Shown: positions 1 to 9,495, counted from the stretch's first letter. The stretch is DNA of 64,000 nt from Alkalihalobacillus sp. FSL W8-0930 (GCA_037965595.1 CP150183.1:3038001-3102000); one strand, 5' to 3'. Notes: a model not told the origin generated them from the sequence alone. Program-made: numbers and translations.

Positions 1-502
1 GAATAGACTTATCTTGACTTGCAATCGTACTAAGTGCGTTCATGCGGTCAAGCAAATCACCAAAATCTTTTGCTCCTAAAATAACTTCAAGGTAATTTAC
101 TTCGCCGCCTGATTGATACATATTTTTCGCACGATCTTTTAATAGTTCATCACGTTCAGCAATTCGTTCTTCTAATTCTTTTATTTCTTCTTTAAGCTTT
201 TCAATATGAGCTTCTACTTCAGCAATCTCATCTTCTTTTGAAGAGATCTTATCAGCAGTATCTGCTTCTTCCTTTTCTAGCTTGTTAATCTCATTGCTTA
301 ATGTTTCCATTTCTTGCTTTAAATCAGCAACTTCCGCTTCTTTTTGCCTAGCTAGTTCCTGGTTTTCACCACGCTCGCTTTGAACATCTGCGATCTTGCT
401 TCTTAAATCTTCATTTGCATAGGCTGTGTTTCCAAGCCCTCCAAAACCAATCGAACCGAGTGCCATAACTGCGGCAAGTGTAACGTATCCAAACTTTTTC
501 AT
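1..502 (-). CDS. Exported coiled-coil protein, probable murein hydrolase or activator (N-terminal part)
   Basis: The gene is cut by the window edge; only about 167 N-terminal residues are visible. The ATG at 502 follows a strong ribosome site (AAGGAGGAAACG). Residues 1-29 form a signal peptide with a likely cut after AYA. The rest is a charged, heptad-like coiled coil rich in Glu, Lys and Leu (ELARQKEAEVADLKQEME region), ending in a NYLEVILGAKDFGDLLDR stretch. This arrangement is known from PcsB/CwlO/EnvC-type proteins that FtsEX controls; a C-terminal peptidase domain (M23, NlpC/P60 or CHAP) would lie outside the window. It follows ftsX by 51 bases, which fits a FtsEX partner working outside the membrane. 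The family call is an inference from layout and partner. Confidence 0.7.
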   Translation of the reverse strand, partial: MKKFGYVTLAAVMALGSIGFGGLGNTAYANEDLRSKIADVQSERGENQELARQKEAEVADLKQEMETLSNEINKLEKEEADTADKISSKEDEIAEVEAHIEKLKEEIKELEERIAERDELLKDRAKNMYQSGGEVNYLEVILGAKDFGDLLDRMNALSTIASQDKSI

Positions 503-553
503 TAAATCGTTTCCTCCTTAAGTGATCTGCATCTACTAGTGCTTCGGTTTCGC

Positions 554-1447
554 TTATACTTTCAGGAATTTACGTACTGACATCACACTGCCCCATGCTC
601 CGATGAACAATCCAACCGCAAGCAATAATAAGGCTATCTGTAACATATAAGGGTATACAGGTAGTAACGCAAAGAAATTACCTTCTATTTGTGTTCCATA
701 ATTATCATATAAAAATTTATATCCATAAATGACGAGCAGAATCGGGATTAATGAGCCAATCAATCCGAGTAGCAGTCCTTCTACTAAGAACGGCCATCTA
801 ATAAAACCGTTTGTTGCCCCTACTAGTTTCATAATCCGTATCTCTTTACGTCTCGCCAGAATAGTCAATTTAATCGTGTTAGCTATTAAAAACATCGCTG
901 TGAGCATTAAAGCAACAACGAGCCCAAGACCAATGTAACGACCAACATCTGTTATTTGTAGCAATCTTTCTACAAAGTCTTGACCGTAAGCTACGCTCTC
1001 CACGTTACTCAGGTCTTCAATTTCAGAAGCAACTGTTTCAATGGATTGTGGGTTAGCAGCTTCGATTACAAACATATCGTTTAGCGGATTCTCATCTCGA
1101 ACCGACTCAAAGGCCTGTCCACCGTCTCCTAAGCTATCAATTAGATTACTTAGCCCTTCGTCTTTGCCAAGAAACGCTACTTGTTTTACATCAGTTATGT
1201 CTTCAATGCTTGCCCTGAGTTCTTCTTGTTGATCTTCATTTGCAGTTAACTCAATATAGGCTCTAATTTCAACGTCGTCTTCAACCTGTGTTGCCATATG
1301 ATTCATATTAAGAATAAGTAAGAGAAAAATTCCTACTACTAGAAGCATAACGGTGACTGCACTAATTGATGCGAATGTCATCCATCCGTTACGTCCTAAA
1401 TTCTTTGTTCCTTCTTTCAAATGGCGACCGACGGTTCTAAATTTCAT
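554..1447 (-). CDS. ftsX: Cell division ABC transporter permease FtsX
   Basis: 297 residues, the usual length. FtsX is the membrane half of FtsEX, which does not transport but relays ATP hydrolysis to a wall hydrolase outside. Four membrane spans are visible at about residues 24-46, 170-192, 220-245 and 263-290, with a large extracytoplasmic loop (about 47-168) that in the family contacts the hydrolase partner. The typical RRKEIRIMKLVGATNGFIRWPF stretch after the second span is present (coupling region, about 198-220). It overlaps ftsE by 11 bases, so the two are translationally coupled. The next gene downstream is an exported coiled-coil protein, a likely partner. Confidence 0.97.
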   Translation of the reverse strand: MKFRTVGRHLKEGTKNLGRNGWMTFASISAVTVMLLVVGIFLLLILNMNHMATQVEDDVEIRAYIELTANEDQQEELRASIEDITDVKQVAFLGKDEGLSNLIDSLGDGGQAFESVRDENPLNDMFVIEAANPQSIETVASEIEDLSNVESVAYGQDFVERLLQITDVGRYIGLGLVVALMLTAMFLIANTIKLTILARRKEIRIMKLVGATNGFIRWPFLVEGLLLGLIGSLIPILLVIYGYKFLYDNYGTQIEGNFFALLPVYPYMLQIALLLLAVGLFIGAWGSVMSVRKFLKV

Positions 1448-2123
1448 AACCGTAGTTCCCCCTTACTTCATCACGTACAACTCGACCATTTTCAATGGCG
1501 ATAACTCTTCGTTTTAACGTGTTTACAATGCTTTTATTGTGGGTAGCCATAATAATAGTAGTCCCACGATGGCTAATATCATCTAAAATGTCCATGATGC
1601 CCCATGCAGTATCAGGGTCTAAGTTTCCTGTTGGCTCATCGGCAATTAAGACTTCTGGCCGATTCACAATGGCACGAGCAATGGCAACACGCTGTTGTTC
1701 GCCTCCAGAAAGCTCATCTGGAAGAAACTTCGCTTTGCCTTTTAATTTAACAATATCCAGCACTTCCATCACTCGTCGTTTAATTGAGGCGCGTGGCTCT
1801 TCAATCACTTCAAGTGCAAAAGCGACGTTTTCATAGACCGTTAAAGTTGGTAGAAGTTTAAAGTCCTGAAAGATCACGCCAATCTTTCGTCTAAGCTTAG
1901 GTACATGTCTTTCTTTAATACTATTAAGCTTTGTTTGATCAATAATGACTTCACCTTTTGTTGCTTTCTCTTCTCTATATAACAAGCGGATAAATGTTGA
2001 TTTACCTGCCCCACTTGGTCCTACTATGTAGACAAATTCACCTTTATCTATTTTTAAAGTCATTCCGTTAATCGCTTTAACGTTATTAGAATAGACTTTC
2101 CATACATCTTTTAATTCGATCAT
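1437..2123 (-). CDS. ftsE: Cell division ATP-binding protein FtsE
   Basis: 228 residues with the start placed at ATG 2123 ([11 protein letters not shown]...), the normal FtsE beginning, preceded by AAGGAAGTGA at good distance; the longer open frame upstream to 2174 has no ribosome site. Walker A is GPSGAGKS, the signature is LSGGEQQR, Walker B is [12 protein letters not shown] and the switch His is in ATHNKS. It powers the FtsX permease in control of wall hydrolysis at the membrane. The start of the operon is probably the extended -10 promoter near 2208-2216. Confidence 0.97.
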   Translation of the reverse strand: MIELKDVWKVYSNNVKAINGMTLKIDKGEFVYIVGPSGAGKSTFIRLLYREEKATKGEVIIDQTKLNSIKERHVPKLRRKIGVIFQDFKLLPTLTVYENVAFALEVIEEPRASIKRRVMEVLDIVKLKGKAKFLPDELSGGEQQRVAIARAIVNRPEVLIADEPTGNLDPDTAWGIMDILDDISHRGTTIIMATHNKSIVNTLKRRVIAIENGRVVRDEVRGNYGYEI

Positions 2124-2207
2124 GAAACAATCACTTCCTTGCTGTATTACATAAAGATATTGTAGAAATACCACTAATTCTATAAGCTTCTGTCGTATTG
2201 CTTGTTC

Positions 2208-2216
2208 ATTATACCA
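2208..2216 (-). promoter_or_regulatory. Extended -10 promoter candidate for ftsEX
   Basis: On the minus strand the sequence reads TGGTATAAT, a perfect -10 with the TGn extension; no good -35 lies upstream. Predicted leader is about 78 bases to the ftsE start at 2123. The stretch 2124-2372 holds no other convincing element. Confidence 0.45.
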
Positions 2217-2372
2217 TTCATCAATCCTTCATATCATTACAGTTTTATTTCAGTTTGTGACAATTAAGAAGGCTATGCAAAGGATTGTTAGTCTAAAGAC
2301 CTATATGTTCTAACTTAAAATGGAATACCACCCATAAAGTATATAAAATCCTTTTACTTGTGTAGTGATTCG

Positions 2373-3218
2373 CTACATTTGTTTTTTAAATCCCTCACCC
2401 AAGACCTCCGTCGCATTCGAAACAATTACAAAAGCATTAGGGTCTGCCAACCGAACAACCTCTTTCAATTTTGTCACCTCATGTTGATTAACAACACACA
2501 TAAGCACGGGTCTTTCTTCGCTTGTATAGCCTCCTTGTGCACTGAGCTTTGTCACCCCGCGATCAATATCGCGAAGAATCGACTGAGTCACTTTATCTTC
2601 GTGCTGAGAAATAATATAGGCAATTTTTGCGTAGCCAAGACCCATCTGTACTAGATCGATCGTTTTTCCCGTCACAAAAAGAGAAATTAACGCGTAAAGA
2701 GCAAGTTCTAGTCCAAATACAATCGCTGAAGAAATGACGACTAGCCCATCAATTAAGGCAACCGCGAAACCAGAAGTTAAACCGGTGTATTTCTGTAAAA
2801 TTTGTGCCGCAAGATCTGTTCCACCAGTGCTTGCTCTCGCTCTAAATGCTAGCCCTAGACCAGCACCTACACCGATTCCACCGAAAATGGCTCCAAGCAG
2901 CGGGTCTGTGAATCCGACATCCCAATCTCGAGTTAAAAAGACGACAAACGGTAGAAACAAGGTTCCCACTAGTGTTTTCATTCCATAGGATAGTCCACCT
3001 AAAAGCAGTAAGCCTGCGATAAAAAGCGGTATATTTAATGACCATTGGATGTAAGCAGGTTCAATGCCCGTTAAATTCGTGACGATCGTACTAATTCCGC
3101 TAACTCCACCTGGTGCAATTTGATTTGGTAATAAAAATAGGTTAAATGCAAGTGCAACAATAGCCGAACCAGATAAAATATATATATAATCAACCACTAT
3201 TCGATGCCAATCTTTCAT
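2373..3218 (-). CDS. YitT family membrane protein (DUF161/DUF2179)
   Basis: 281 residues from ATG 3218, chosen over ATG 3224 because AAAGGGG lies 8 bases before 3218 but only 2 before the other. About five hydrophobic spans cover residues 10-195 (the YitT/DUF161 repeats, with the family-typical LLPNQIAPGGVSGIS and FRARASTGGTDLAAQI stretches). The C-terminal about 80 residues are a soluble DUF2179 domain (ISQHEDKVTQSILRDIDRG...TKLSAQGGY). The transported substrate of this family is unknown. It stands alone between ftsE and prfB; prfB ends with its own terminator upstream. Confidence 0.9.
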   Translation of the reverse strand: MKDWHRIVVDYIYILSGSAIVALAFNLFLLPNQIAPGGVSGISTIVTNLTGIEPAYIQWSLNIPLFIAGLLLLGGLSYGMKTLVGTLFLPFVVFLTRDWDVGFTDPLLGAIFGGIGVGAGLGLAFRARASTGGTDLAAQILQKYTGLTSGFAVALIDGLVVISSAIVFGLELALYALISLFVTGKTIDLVQMGLGYAKIAYIISQHEDKVTQSILRDIDRGVTKLSAQGGYTSEERPVLMCVVNQHEVTKLKEVVRLADPNAFVIVSNATEVLGEGFKKQM

Positions 3219-3333
3219 ACACATAACCCCTTTTACGATGAATATATAGTAGGAAAAGTCCCGATGTAGTATAGCATTGCCACGTTCCTATGTAAACGCA
3301 GCTCTAGTGACGCGTTAGCAAAGTAAAGTAACG

Positions 3334-3365
3334 CAAAAAACAGACTGACTATCGTAGCCAGTCTG
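3334..3365 (-). terminator. Terminator of the secA-prfB operon
   Basis: Minus-strand hairpin CAGACTGGCTA / TAGTCAGTCTG with a three-base loop, followed by TTTTTTG, 8 bases after the prfB stop. Confidence 0.9.
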
Positions 3366-3372
3366 CTTTCTT

Positions 3373-4477
3373 CTATAATGCTAGTGACGAACGAAGGTAT
3401 GCATCAATAAACGGATCCAGATCTCCATCCATGACTGAGCTTGTATTCCCAATCTCATGATTCGTGCGATGATCCTTCACCATACTGTATGGGTGGAACA
3501 CATACGATCTGATCTGACTTCCCCAACCGATGTCTTTTTGCTCTCCACGAATCTCAGCTAATTCTTGCTGCTGTTCTTCAATCTTTAATTGGTAGAGCTT
3601 TGCTTTCATCATTTTCATTGCTTGTTCACGGTTCTTGATCTGAGAACGCTCGTTTTGACACGTTACCACTGTGTTTGTAGGGATGTGCGTAATACGAACG
3701 GCTGAGTCGGTTGTATTAATATGCTGACCACCAGCCCCACTTGCACGATACGTATCTACTTTTAAGTCTTCTGTCGCCACTTCTATTTCTACATTCTCAT
3801 CAAGCTCAGGCATGACTTCACATGAGACAAAGGACGTATGTCGGCGACCCGATGAATCAAATGGAGAAATGCGGACAAGGCGGTGTACCCCTTTTTCAGC
3901 TTTTAGATAGCCATACGCATTGTGGCCTTTAATAAGCAGTGTCACGCTTTTCACTCCTGCCTCATCACCAGGCAAGTAGTTCATGGTTTCCACTTTAAAT
4001 CCTTTTTGATCGGCCCATCTTGTGTACATGCGGAGCAGCATGGAAGCCCAGTCTTGAGACTCGGTTCCACCTGCACCAGGATGTAATTCTAAGATCGCGT
4101 TGTTTTTATCATAAGGCTCACTTAATAATAGCTGGAGCTCAAACTGATCAATGGTTTGAGAGAGTTCGCCAACACCTTTTGCAAGCTCTGCCTCAAGCTC
4201 TTGATCCGCCTCTTCTTTCACAAGCTCATACGAGACTTCCAGATCTTCATATGTTGACTCCATTGAAAGAAAAGTATCCACTTGTTCTTTTAACCCGTTT
4301 GACTCATTAATCACTTCTTGAGCTGTATCTTGGTTGTTCCAAAACTCAGGGTCTGTCATCTTTTCCTCTAGTTCTGCAATACGTTCTTGCTTCTCATCAA
4401 GGTCAAAGAGACCCCCTGAAGTTTGTAATTCGCTTCTCAATTGAAGCAAGCTCTTGCTTAATTTCTACCATATCCAT
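3373..4477 (-). CDS. prfB: Peptide chain release factor 2, made by programmed +1 frameshift
   Basis: RF2 reads UGA/UAA stops. The zero frame starts at ATG 4477 (GGGGG ribosome site 9 bases upstream), runs 24 codons and meets an in-frame TGA at 4405-4403. The sequence there is AGGGGGTCTCTTTGAC: an internal Shine-Dalgarno-like AGGGGG, the slippery CTT and TGAC, the classic RF2 recoding site. Shifting +1 past T4405 gives GSL-DLDEKQ and a 367-residue product, the normal RF2 length. The class-specific SPF tripeptide (RISPFDSS) and the GGQ motif ([11 protein letters not shown]) are present. Coordinates include the skipped base. It follows secA by 34 bases, as in B. subtilis. Confidence 0.97.
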
Positions 4478-4511
4478 TGCATATGACCCCCACAATTACC
4501 GTACCTGAATC

Positions 4512-7034
4512 TTATTGATTTTGGCCGCAGCAATTTTTATATTTTTTTCCGCTCCCGCAAATGCACGGGTCGTTTCTTCCGATGACTTCACCCTTTTGGA
4601 TCGGTCGTTTTTTTGGTTTCTTATCGCCTTCGTTTGCGCTCTGTTGTACTGCTTTTCCTTCAGCGACTTTTTGACGCTCAAGGTTTTGCTGCACTTGTGC
4701 TTTCATAATATACATGGCGACTTCTTCTTCAATGGCTGAAATCATGGATTCAAACATCTCAAAGCCTTCAAAACGATACTCTCTTAACGGATCGTTTTGA
4801 CCATACGCACGTAAGTGAATTCCTTGACGTAATTGATCCATCTGATCGATATGGTTCATCCATTTACGATCAACGGTACGAAGTAAGATCACTTTCTCAA
4901 ACTCGCGCATGTTCTCAGGAGTAAATTGCTCTTCCTTCGCTTTGTATGCTTGAAGTACTTTTTCTTGTACGATTTCAATGATCTCTGGCGTGTCTTTCCC
5001 TTTTAGCTCTTGCTCTGTCATTTCATCTTCACTTAGAAGCTGAGTGTTCATATACGTAACAATTGCGGACAGATCCCAGTCCTCTTGTACTTCAGCATCT
5101 GGGGTATGAAGTGTAACCACCCGTTCAACAACGGATTTCATCATATCTTCTACGATCTTGCTTAGGTTGTCCGACTCAAGTAACTCAAGTCTTTGCTTGT
5201 AAATGATTTCACGCTGTTCACGCATCACATCATCATACTGAAGAATTTGTTTACGTGCATCAAAGTTATTTCCTTCAACTCGTTTTTGAGCGGTCTCTAC
5301 AGCCTTAGAAACGATTTTACTTTCAATTGGCTGGTCTTCTTCCATGCCAAGTCGTTCCATCATGGATCTCATGTTATCTGATCCAAAGCGACGCATAAGC
5401 TCATCTTCCATTGAAAGATAGAATTGAGAAGAACCCGCATCCCCTTGACGTCCAGCACGACCACGTAGCTGATTATCAATTCGTCTACTTTCATGACGCT
5501 CTGTACCTAGTACATGCAGACCACCAAGATCAAGAACACCATCGCCAAGCTTGATATCCGTTCCACGTCCAGCCATATTGGTTGCGATTGTAACGGCGCC
5601 TTTTTGACCAGCATTCTCAATGATTTCAGCTTCACGCTCATGATTCTTTGCATTCAGGACATGGTGCGGAATGCGACGTTGTTTTAGATGTTTTGAAACG
5701 AGCTCAGACGTTTCAACACTCACCGTACCTACTAAGACAGGTTGACCTGTTTGATGAAGCTCTTCAATCTTCAACACAACGGCACGGAATTTAGCTTCCA
5801 TTGTTTTGTAGATCAAGTCAGCTTTATCATCCCTTGAGATTGGACGGTTTGTTGGCACAACCATTACATCCATCCCATAAATGTTACGGAATTCCTCTTC
5901 CTCTGTTTTGGCTGTACCAGTCATTCCCGCAAGCTTTTGATACATTCTAAAGTAATTTTGGAATGTAATAGAAGCAAGAGTCATGCTCTCTTTTTGAATC
6001 TGCATGCCTTCCTTCGCTTCAATGGCTTGGTGAAGTCCATCGCTGTAACGACGTCCTTTCATTAATCGCCCTGTAAATTGGTCAACAATCACCACTTCGC
6101 CATCTTCAATCACGTAGTCCTGATCACGCTGCATCACGACATGTGCTTTTAAGGATTGATTTAAGTGATGGTTTAATTGAACGTGCTTTTGATCATAAAG
6201 ATTCTCAATACGAAATGCGCGTTCAGCCTTATTAACCCCATCCTCTGTTAATTGAACGGTTTTTGCTTTTTCATCAAATGTATAATCTGTATCAACCTTT
6301 AACATACGGATAAATGAGTTCGCTTGTACATAAAGCTGAGTCGATTTTTCAACCGAACCTGAGATGATAAGCGGTGTTCTCGCTTCATCCACTAAAATGG
6401 AATCCACCTCATCCACTAAAGCAAAGAACAATGGTCTTTGCACCATTTGTTCTTTAAATAGAACCATGTTATCTCTTAAGTAATCAAACCCAAGTTCATT
6501 ATTTGTACTATACGTTACATCCGCAGCATAGGCCTCTTGTTTCTCTTCCTTAGATAAGCCTGTTTCGTTTAGACCTACTGAGAGGCCTAAGAAGTTAAAG
6601 ATTCGACCGTATTTTTCCATGTCACGACGAGCAAGGTAGTTATTTACTGTGACTAGATGAACACCTTTCCCAGCTAGTGCATTTAAATAAACCGCCATGG
6701 TTCCAACTAGTGTTTTACCTTCACCGGTTTTCATTTCAGAGATGTTTCCTTGGTGAAGACCAATGGCACCGAGTACTTGTACACGATATGGAAACTCATT
6801 AATTACCCGGCCTGCTGCTTCTCTGGCAACAGCGAATGCATCAACTAATAAATCGTCAAGCGTCTCTCCATCTTGAATTCGCTTTTTAAATTCAACAGTC
6901 TTTTGTTTGAGTTCCTCATCAGACAGTTTCTTCATGTCGTCTGCAAGAGCTTCTATTTTATCAACAATTCGTTCGTTTTTTTTCAATTGCTTCTGACTCG
7001 GATCACCAATGACCTTCTTTAATAGACCTATCAT
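4512..7034 (-). CDS. secA: Preprotein translocase ATPase SecA
   Basis: 840 residues, full length for a Bacillus SecA. The motor drives secretory proteins through SecYEG. Visible parts: nucleotide-binding fold 1 with Walker A (MKTGEGKT) and Walker B (LVDEVDSIL), the preprotein cross-linking domain, fold 2 with [10 protein letters not shown] and the arginine-finger region ([11 protein letters not shown]), the helical scaffold, and a C-terminal zinc site [13 protein letters not shown] that binds SecB-like partners, ribosomes or lipids. ATG 7034 is preceded by GAGAGGACG. It is followed closely by prfB and preceded by the hpf terminator. Confidence 0.99.
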   Translation of the reverse strand: MIGLLKKVIGDPSQKQLKKNERIVDKIEALADDMKKLSDEELKQKTVEFKKRIQDGETLDDLLVDAFAVAREAAGRVINEFPYRVQVLGAIGLHQGNISEMKTGEGKTLVGTMAVYLNALAGKGVHLVTVNNYLARRDMEKYGRIFNFLGLSVGLNETGLSKEEKQEAYAADVTYSTNNELGFDYLRDNMVLFKEQMVQRPLFFALVDEVDSILVDEARTPLIISGSVEKSTQLYVQANSFIRMLKVDTDYTFDEKAKTVQLTEDGVNKAERAFRIENLYDQKHVQLNHHLNQSLKAHVVMQRDQDYVIEDGEVVIVDQFTGRLMKGRRYSDGLHQAIEAKEGMQIQKESMTLASITFQNYFRMYQKLAGMTGTAKTEEEEFRNIYGMDVMVVPTNRPISRDDKADLIYKTMEAKFRAVVLKIEELHQTGQPVLVGTVSVETSELVSKHLKQRRIPHHVLNAKNHEREAEIIENAGQKGAVTIATNMAGRGTDIKLGDGVLDLGGLHVLGTERHESRRIDNQLRGRAGRQGDAGSSQFYLSMEDELMRRFGSDNMRSMMERLGMEEDQPIESKIVSKAVETAQKRVEGNNFDARKQILQYDDVMREQREIIYKQRLELLESDNLSKIVEDMMKSVVERVVTLHTPDAEVQEDWDLSAIVTYMNTQLLSEDEMTEQELKGKDTPEIIEIVQEKVLQAYKAKEEQFTPENMREFEKVILLRTVDRKWMNHIDQMDQLRQGIHLRAYGQNDPLREYRFEGFEMFESMISAIEEEVAMYIMKAQVQQNLERQKVAEGKAVQQSANEGDKKPKKRPIQKGEVIGRNDPCICGSGKKYKNCCGQNQ

Positions 7035-7150
7035 GGAACTCGTCCTCTCTTCCTTTTGCCTACTTCTTCATCTTAGGCAAATCACACTACAGTTAAGGCT
7101 TATTTTATCAGTTTAAATGAAGGCTTACAAGATGGTAGGATGCCAACATC

Positions 7151-7177
7151 AAAAAGGACACGAGTTTCCTCGCGTCC
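7151..7177 (-). terminator. Terminator after hpf
   Basis: Minus-strand stem GGACGCGAG / CTCGTGTCC with a GAAA tetraloop followed by TTTTT; it separates hpf from secA. Confidence 0.92.
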
Positions 7178-7191
7178 TGTGTGTTCTATGT

Positions 7192-7752
7192 TTAGGCTTC
7201 CGGCTCAATCAACCCGTACTTTCCATCCTTACGACGGTAAACGACACTTGTGTCTCCACCCTCAGCGTTTGAAAAGACAAAGAAGTTGTGACCTAGCATG
7301 TCCATTTGTAAAATAGCCTCTTCGGCATCCATTGGTTTTAAGTTAAAGCGTTTAGTACGAACCACTTCAAGGTCTTCATCTGATTCCACTTCTTCTGTTT
7401 CGCCCTCTAACGGCTCAAGTTCATTCTTAAACATATATTTCAGACTGCCTTCCTGTCTGAACTTACGGTTAACCTTTGTTTTATGTTTGCGAATTTGTCG
7501 TTCGAGCTTTTCAATGACCTTATCAATTGCTGCATACATGTCAGAATGAGTTTCTTCACCACGTAATAAAAGCTGTGGCATCGGAATGGTTACTTCAATT
7601 GCTTGCTGGCTGTTAATCACTGATAGCTTGACATTGACATCCGCAACCGGAGTTGTGTCAAAATAACGCTCAAGCTTACCTACCTTTTTTTCTACGTAGT
7701 CGCGAAGAGCTGGAGTTACTTCGATGTTCTCGCCACGAATATTATAATTCAT
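7192..7752 (-). CDS. hpf: Long-form ribosome hibernation promoting factor
   Basis: 186 residues. Residues 1-110 are the S30AE domain (MNYNIRGENIEVTPALRDYV...HKTKVNRKFR) that sits in the decoding site of idle 30S subunits. After an acidic linker (GETEEVESDED), residues about 125-186 form the C-terminal dimerisation domain (VVRTKRFNLKPMDAEEAI...FFVFSNAEGG) that joins two ribosomes into 100S particles. The gene is single, with its own terminator. B. subtilis yvyD/hpf is a known sigma-B and sigma-H gene; a sigma-B-type promoter is visible here at 7787-7813. Confidence 0.97.
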   Translation of the reverse strand: MNYNIRGENIEVTPALRDYVEKKVGKLERYFDTTPVADVNVKLSVINSQQAIEVTIPMPQLLLRGEETHSDMYAAIDKVIEKLERQIRKHKTKVNRKFRQEGSLKYMFKNELEPLEGETEEVESDEDLEVVRTKRFNLKPMDAEEAILQMDMLGHNFFVFSNAEGGDTSVVYRRKDGKYGLIEPEA

Positions 7753-7786
7753 TAAGAACGCCTCCTTTATATCTATAGATTAACAT

Positions 7787-7813
7787 ATACCCTTAACAAA
7801 TGCTCACATAAAC
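7787..7813 (-). promoter_or_regulatory. Sigma-B-type promoter for hpf
   Basis: Minus strand GTTTAT (7813-7808), 15-base spacer, GGGTAT (7792-7787). This matches the general-stress consensus GTTTaa / GGGwAw. The leader would be about 30 bases. The promoter class agrees with the known control of B. subtilis yvyD; no sigB gene is in the window. Confidence 0.65.
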
Positions 7814-7843
7814 ATTATGAAAAATTTAGAAAAATCACAAAAC

Positions 7844-7866
7844 AAAAAAACCTGCCCGAAGACAGG
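7844..7866 (-). terminator. Terminator of the cold-shock gene
   Basis: Minus-strand stem CCTGTC / GGCAGG around a TTCG tetraloop followed by TTTTTTTG. Confidence 0.93.
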
Positions 7867-7915
7867 TTTTGTAGTTATTTAGCAATGATTCATTTCCTAA
7901 ACCCAGGAATGTGAA

Positions 7916-8113
7916 TTAAAGCTTTTCGACGTTAGAAGCTTGAGGTCCACGAGCACCTTCAACGATTTCGAACTCAACTTCTTGACCTTCGTCAAGAGAT
8001 TTGAATCCTTCTGCATTGATAGCTGAGAAGTGTACGAATACGTCATCCCCATCTTCACGTTCGATGAAACCAAATCCTTTTTCTGCATTAAACCATTTTA
8101 CTTTTCCTTGCAT
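7916..8113 (-). CDS. Cold-shock protein (CspB/CspD type)
   Basis: 65 residues, one cold-shock (OB-fold) domain with both RNA-binding motifs, RNP1 KGFGFIE and RNP2 VFVHFSAI. Proteins of this family keep mRNA single-stranded and are often abundant. The gene stands alone with a consensus promoter (8163-8191) and a strong terminator, consistent with high expression. The sequence does not tell which B. subtilis paralog it matches. Confidence 0.97.
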   Translation of the reverse strand: MQGKVKWFNAEKGFGFIEREDGDDVFVHFSAINAEGFKSLDEGQEVEFEIVEGARGPQASNVEKL

Positions 8114-8162
8114 GCTTCACATTCCCTTCGTAACTTAATTCATGTGGTCTTTCCACGCTTTT

Positions 8163-8191
8163 AATATATCAGTGCGCTATGTTAATGTCAA
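8163..8191 (-). promoter_or_regulatory. Consensus sigma-A promoter of the cold-shock gene
   Basis: Minus strand TTGACA (8191-8186), 17-base spacer, TATATT (8168-8163). Transcription would start near 8156, leaving a leader of about 42 bases. Confidence 0.85.
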
Positions 8192-8443
8192 ACGCTAGAC
8201 CACGGCTAAAATCGTCTAAGTTTGAGGATTTCTGACGATTTATAAAACGATTTCTGATAACGCTTTCTTTTGTATCAAGGGTTTCACACGTTTTTTCATC
8301 TTATTCACATGTTCTGGAACAATAGCAAAATGTGTCGAAAAGTTTTCATAGATTTTTAGAAAAATAGAATTTTCAAATTTGAGACCTTTTACCTGTTGGT
8401 TTATATTGGGTATGTTTGTTACCATGTAACATGTTGAAAGCTG
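8192..8443. other. Gene-free stretch between the cold-shock and lipoprotein genes
   Basis: AT-rich DNA. A 15-base palindrome TGTTACCATGTAACA lies at 8417-8431, 12 bases upstream of the -35 of the next promoter, and could be an operator. A 61-codon minus-strand frame (8240-8425) has no ribosome site and is not called. Confidence 0.4.
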
Positions 8444-8468
8444 GTTTGATTTTCATTATATAGGGTAA
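8444..8468 (+). promoter_or_regulatory. Sigma-B-type promoter of the DUF6612-like lipoprotein
   Basis: GTTTGA (8444-8449), 13-base spacer, GGGTAA (8463-8468), matching the general-stress consensus with one mismatch in the -35. Leader about 45 bases to ATG 8520. Confidence 0.55.
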
Positions 8469-8519
8469 TTGAAAAAGGTATTTATGTCTGAGATTATTTT
8501 ACAACTTGGGGGAGTTAAC

Positions 8520-9491
8520 ATGAAAAAGGTCAAGTGGCTAGTTACAGGTTTAGTGTGCACGGTAGCCTTGGTTGCATGTGGTAACGAAGATGCAACCACA
8601 GAAGAAACGGGTACGAATGAGGAAACGGAAGCAGCAGCGAGTGAGGAAGGTACAGACGAGGCAGCGACTGAAGATTCAACAAATGAAGAAGTTGCAACCG
8701 ACGATGCTAGGTCCATTCTTGAACAGTCCATCAACGCGATGACTGACGTTGAAAGCTTTAATATGGATATGACCATGAATCAAACGATGGAGATGGAAGG
8801 CGAAGAGCCACTTGAAATATCCACAAATTTAAAGATGGATGCCATTCAAGACCCATTATCGTTCTATCAAGTTATTGAGTCCCCTGATCCGATGTCAGGT
8901 GAAATTGCAGAAGTAGAACAGTATTTTGTAGATGGGGAAATTTATACATATGACCCGTCTCAAGATATGTGGATCAAGATGTCTGGAGACTTAATGGGTA
9001 TGAACGACATTGAAGACTTGGAAATGTCACCAGAGGAACAGCTTGAAACATTAATGGGGTTTGCTGACGACATTACCGTTGAGGATGAAGGCGACCGCTA
9101 TGCTTTAACCATCAATGGATCTGGTGATGAGTTAAAGGAAATTGCTCAAGGATTAGCGAATGCAGAAACAGATGCTACGATGCAAGCTCAGATGGATCAG
9201 CTTTTTGAAAGCATGGACATCACTAAGCTTGATTATGTTCTTTACATCAATAAAGAAACGTACTATCAAGAAGAAATGAATATGAATCTGGATATGGAAA
9301 TGGACGCTGAAGGTGATACGGTTACCATTAGCCAAGTTTCAAATGGAACATTCGGCAAATTTAATGAAATTGATGAAATTACCGTACCAAGCGAAGCAAT
9401 TGACAATGCTGTTGAAATGACTGAAGAAGATCTTGGTGGAATGAACGGTGATTGGGAAGCAACTGAAGAAGAAGATACTGACAGCGAATAA
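8520..9491 (+). CDS. DUF6612-like lipoprotein
   Basis: 323 residues from ATG 8520, which has the ribosome site TTGGGGGAG; the longer open frame from 8469 has none. The signal peptide ends in the lipobox LVAC, so Cys20 is lipidated and the protein sits on the outer face of the membrane. A Glu/Thr/Ala-rich linker (residues 21-60) is followed by an acidic domain with the pattern SINAMTDVESFNMDMTMNQ and YALTINGSGDELKEIA, resembling the DUF6612/LppX-LprAFG-like fold. The function is unknown; related folds carry lipids. Very acidic composition suits a salt-adapted host. The upstream promoter looks sigma-B dependent. Confidence 0.85.
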   Translation: MKKVKWLVTGLVCTVALVACGNEDATTEETGTNEETEAAASEEGTDEAATEDSTNEEVATDDARSILEQSINAMTDVESFNMDMTMNQTMEMEGEEPLEISTNLKMDAIQDPLSFYQVIESPDPMSGEIAEVEQYFVDGEIYTYDPSQDMWIKMSGDLMGMNDIEDLEMSPEEQLETLMGFADDITVEDEGDRYALTINGSGDELKEIAQGLANAETDATMQAQMDQLFESMDITKLDYVLYINKETYYQEEMNMNLDMEMDAEGDTVTISQVSNGTFGKFNEIDEITVPSEAIDNAVEMTEEDLGGMNGDWEATEEEDTDSE

Positions 9492-9495
9492 TAGC

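Noticed and set aside
3373-4449. prfB as a simple uninterrupted gene starting at 4449
   Set aside because: That start has no ribosome site and loses the conserved N-terminus; the frameshift site explains the gene.
4496-4681. 61-codon frame inside the end of secA
   Set aside because: Out-of-frame shadow of the SecA C-terminus, no start signal.
8240-8425. 61-codon minus-strand frame upstream of the lipoprotein gene
   Set aside because: No ribosome site and lies across a promoter region and palindrome.
8456-8776. 106-codon minus-strand frame rich in Ser, Val and Ala
   Set aside because: Antisense shadow of the Glu/Thr-rich linker of the lipoprotein gene; no ribosome site.
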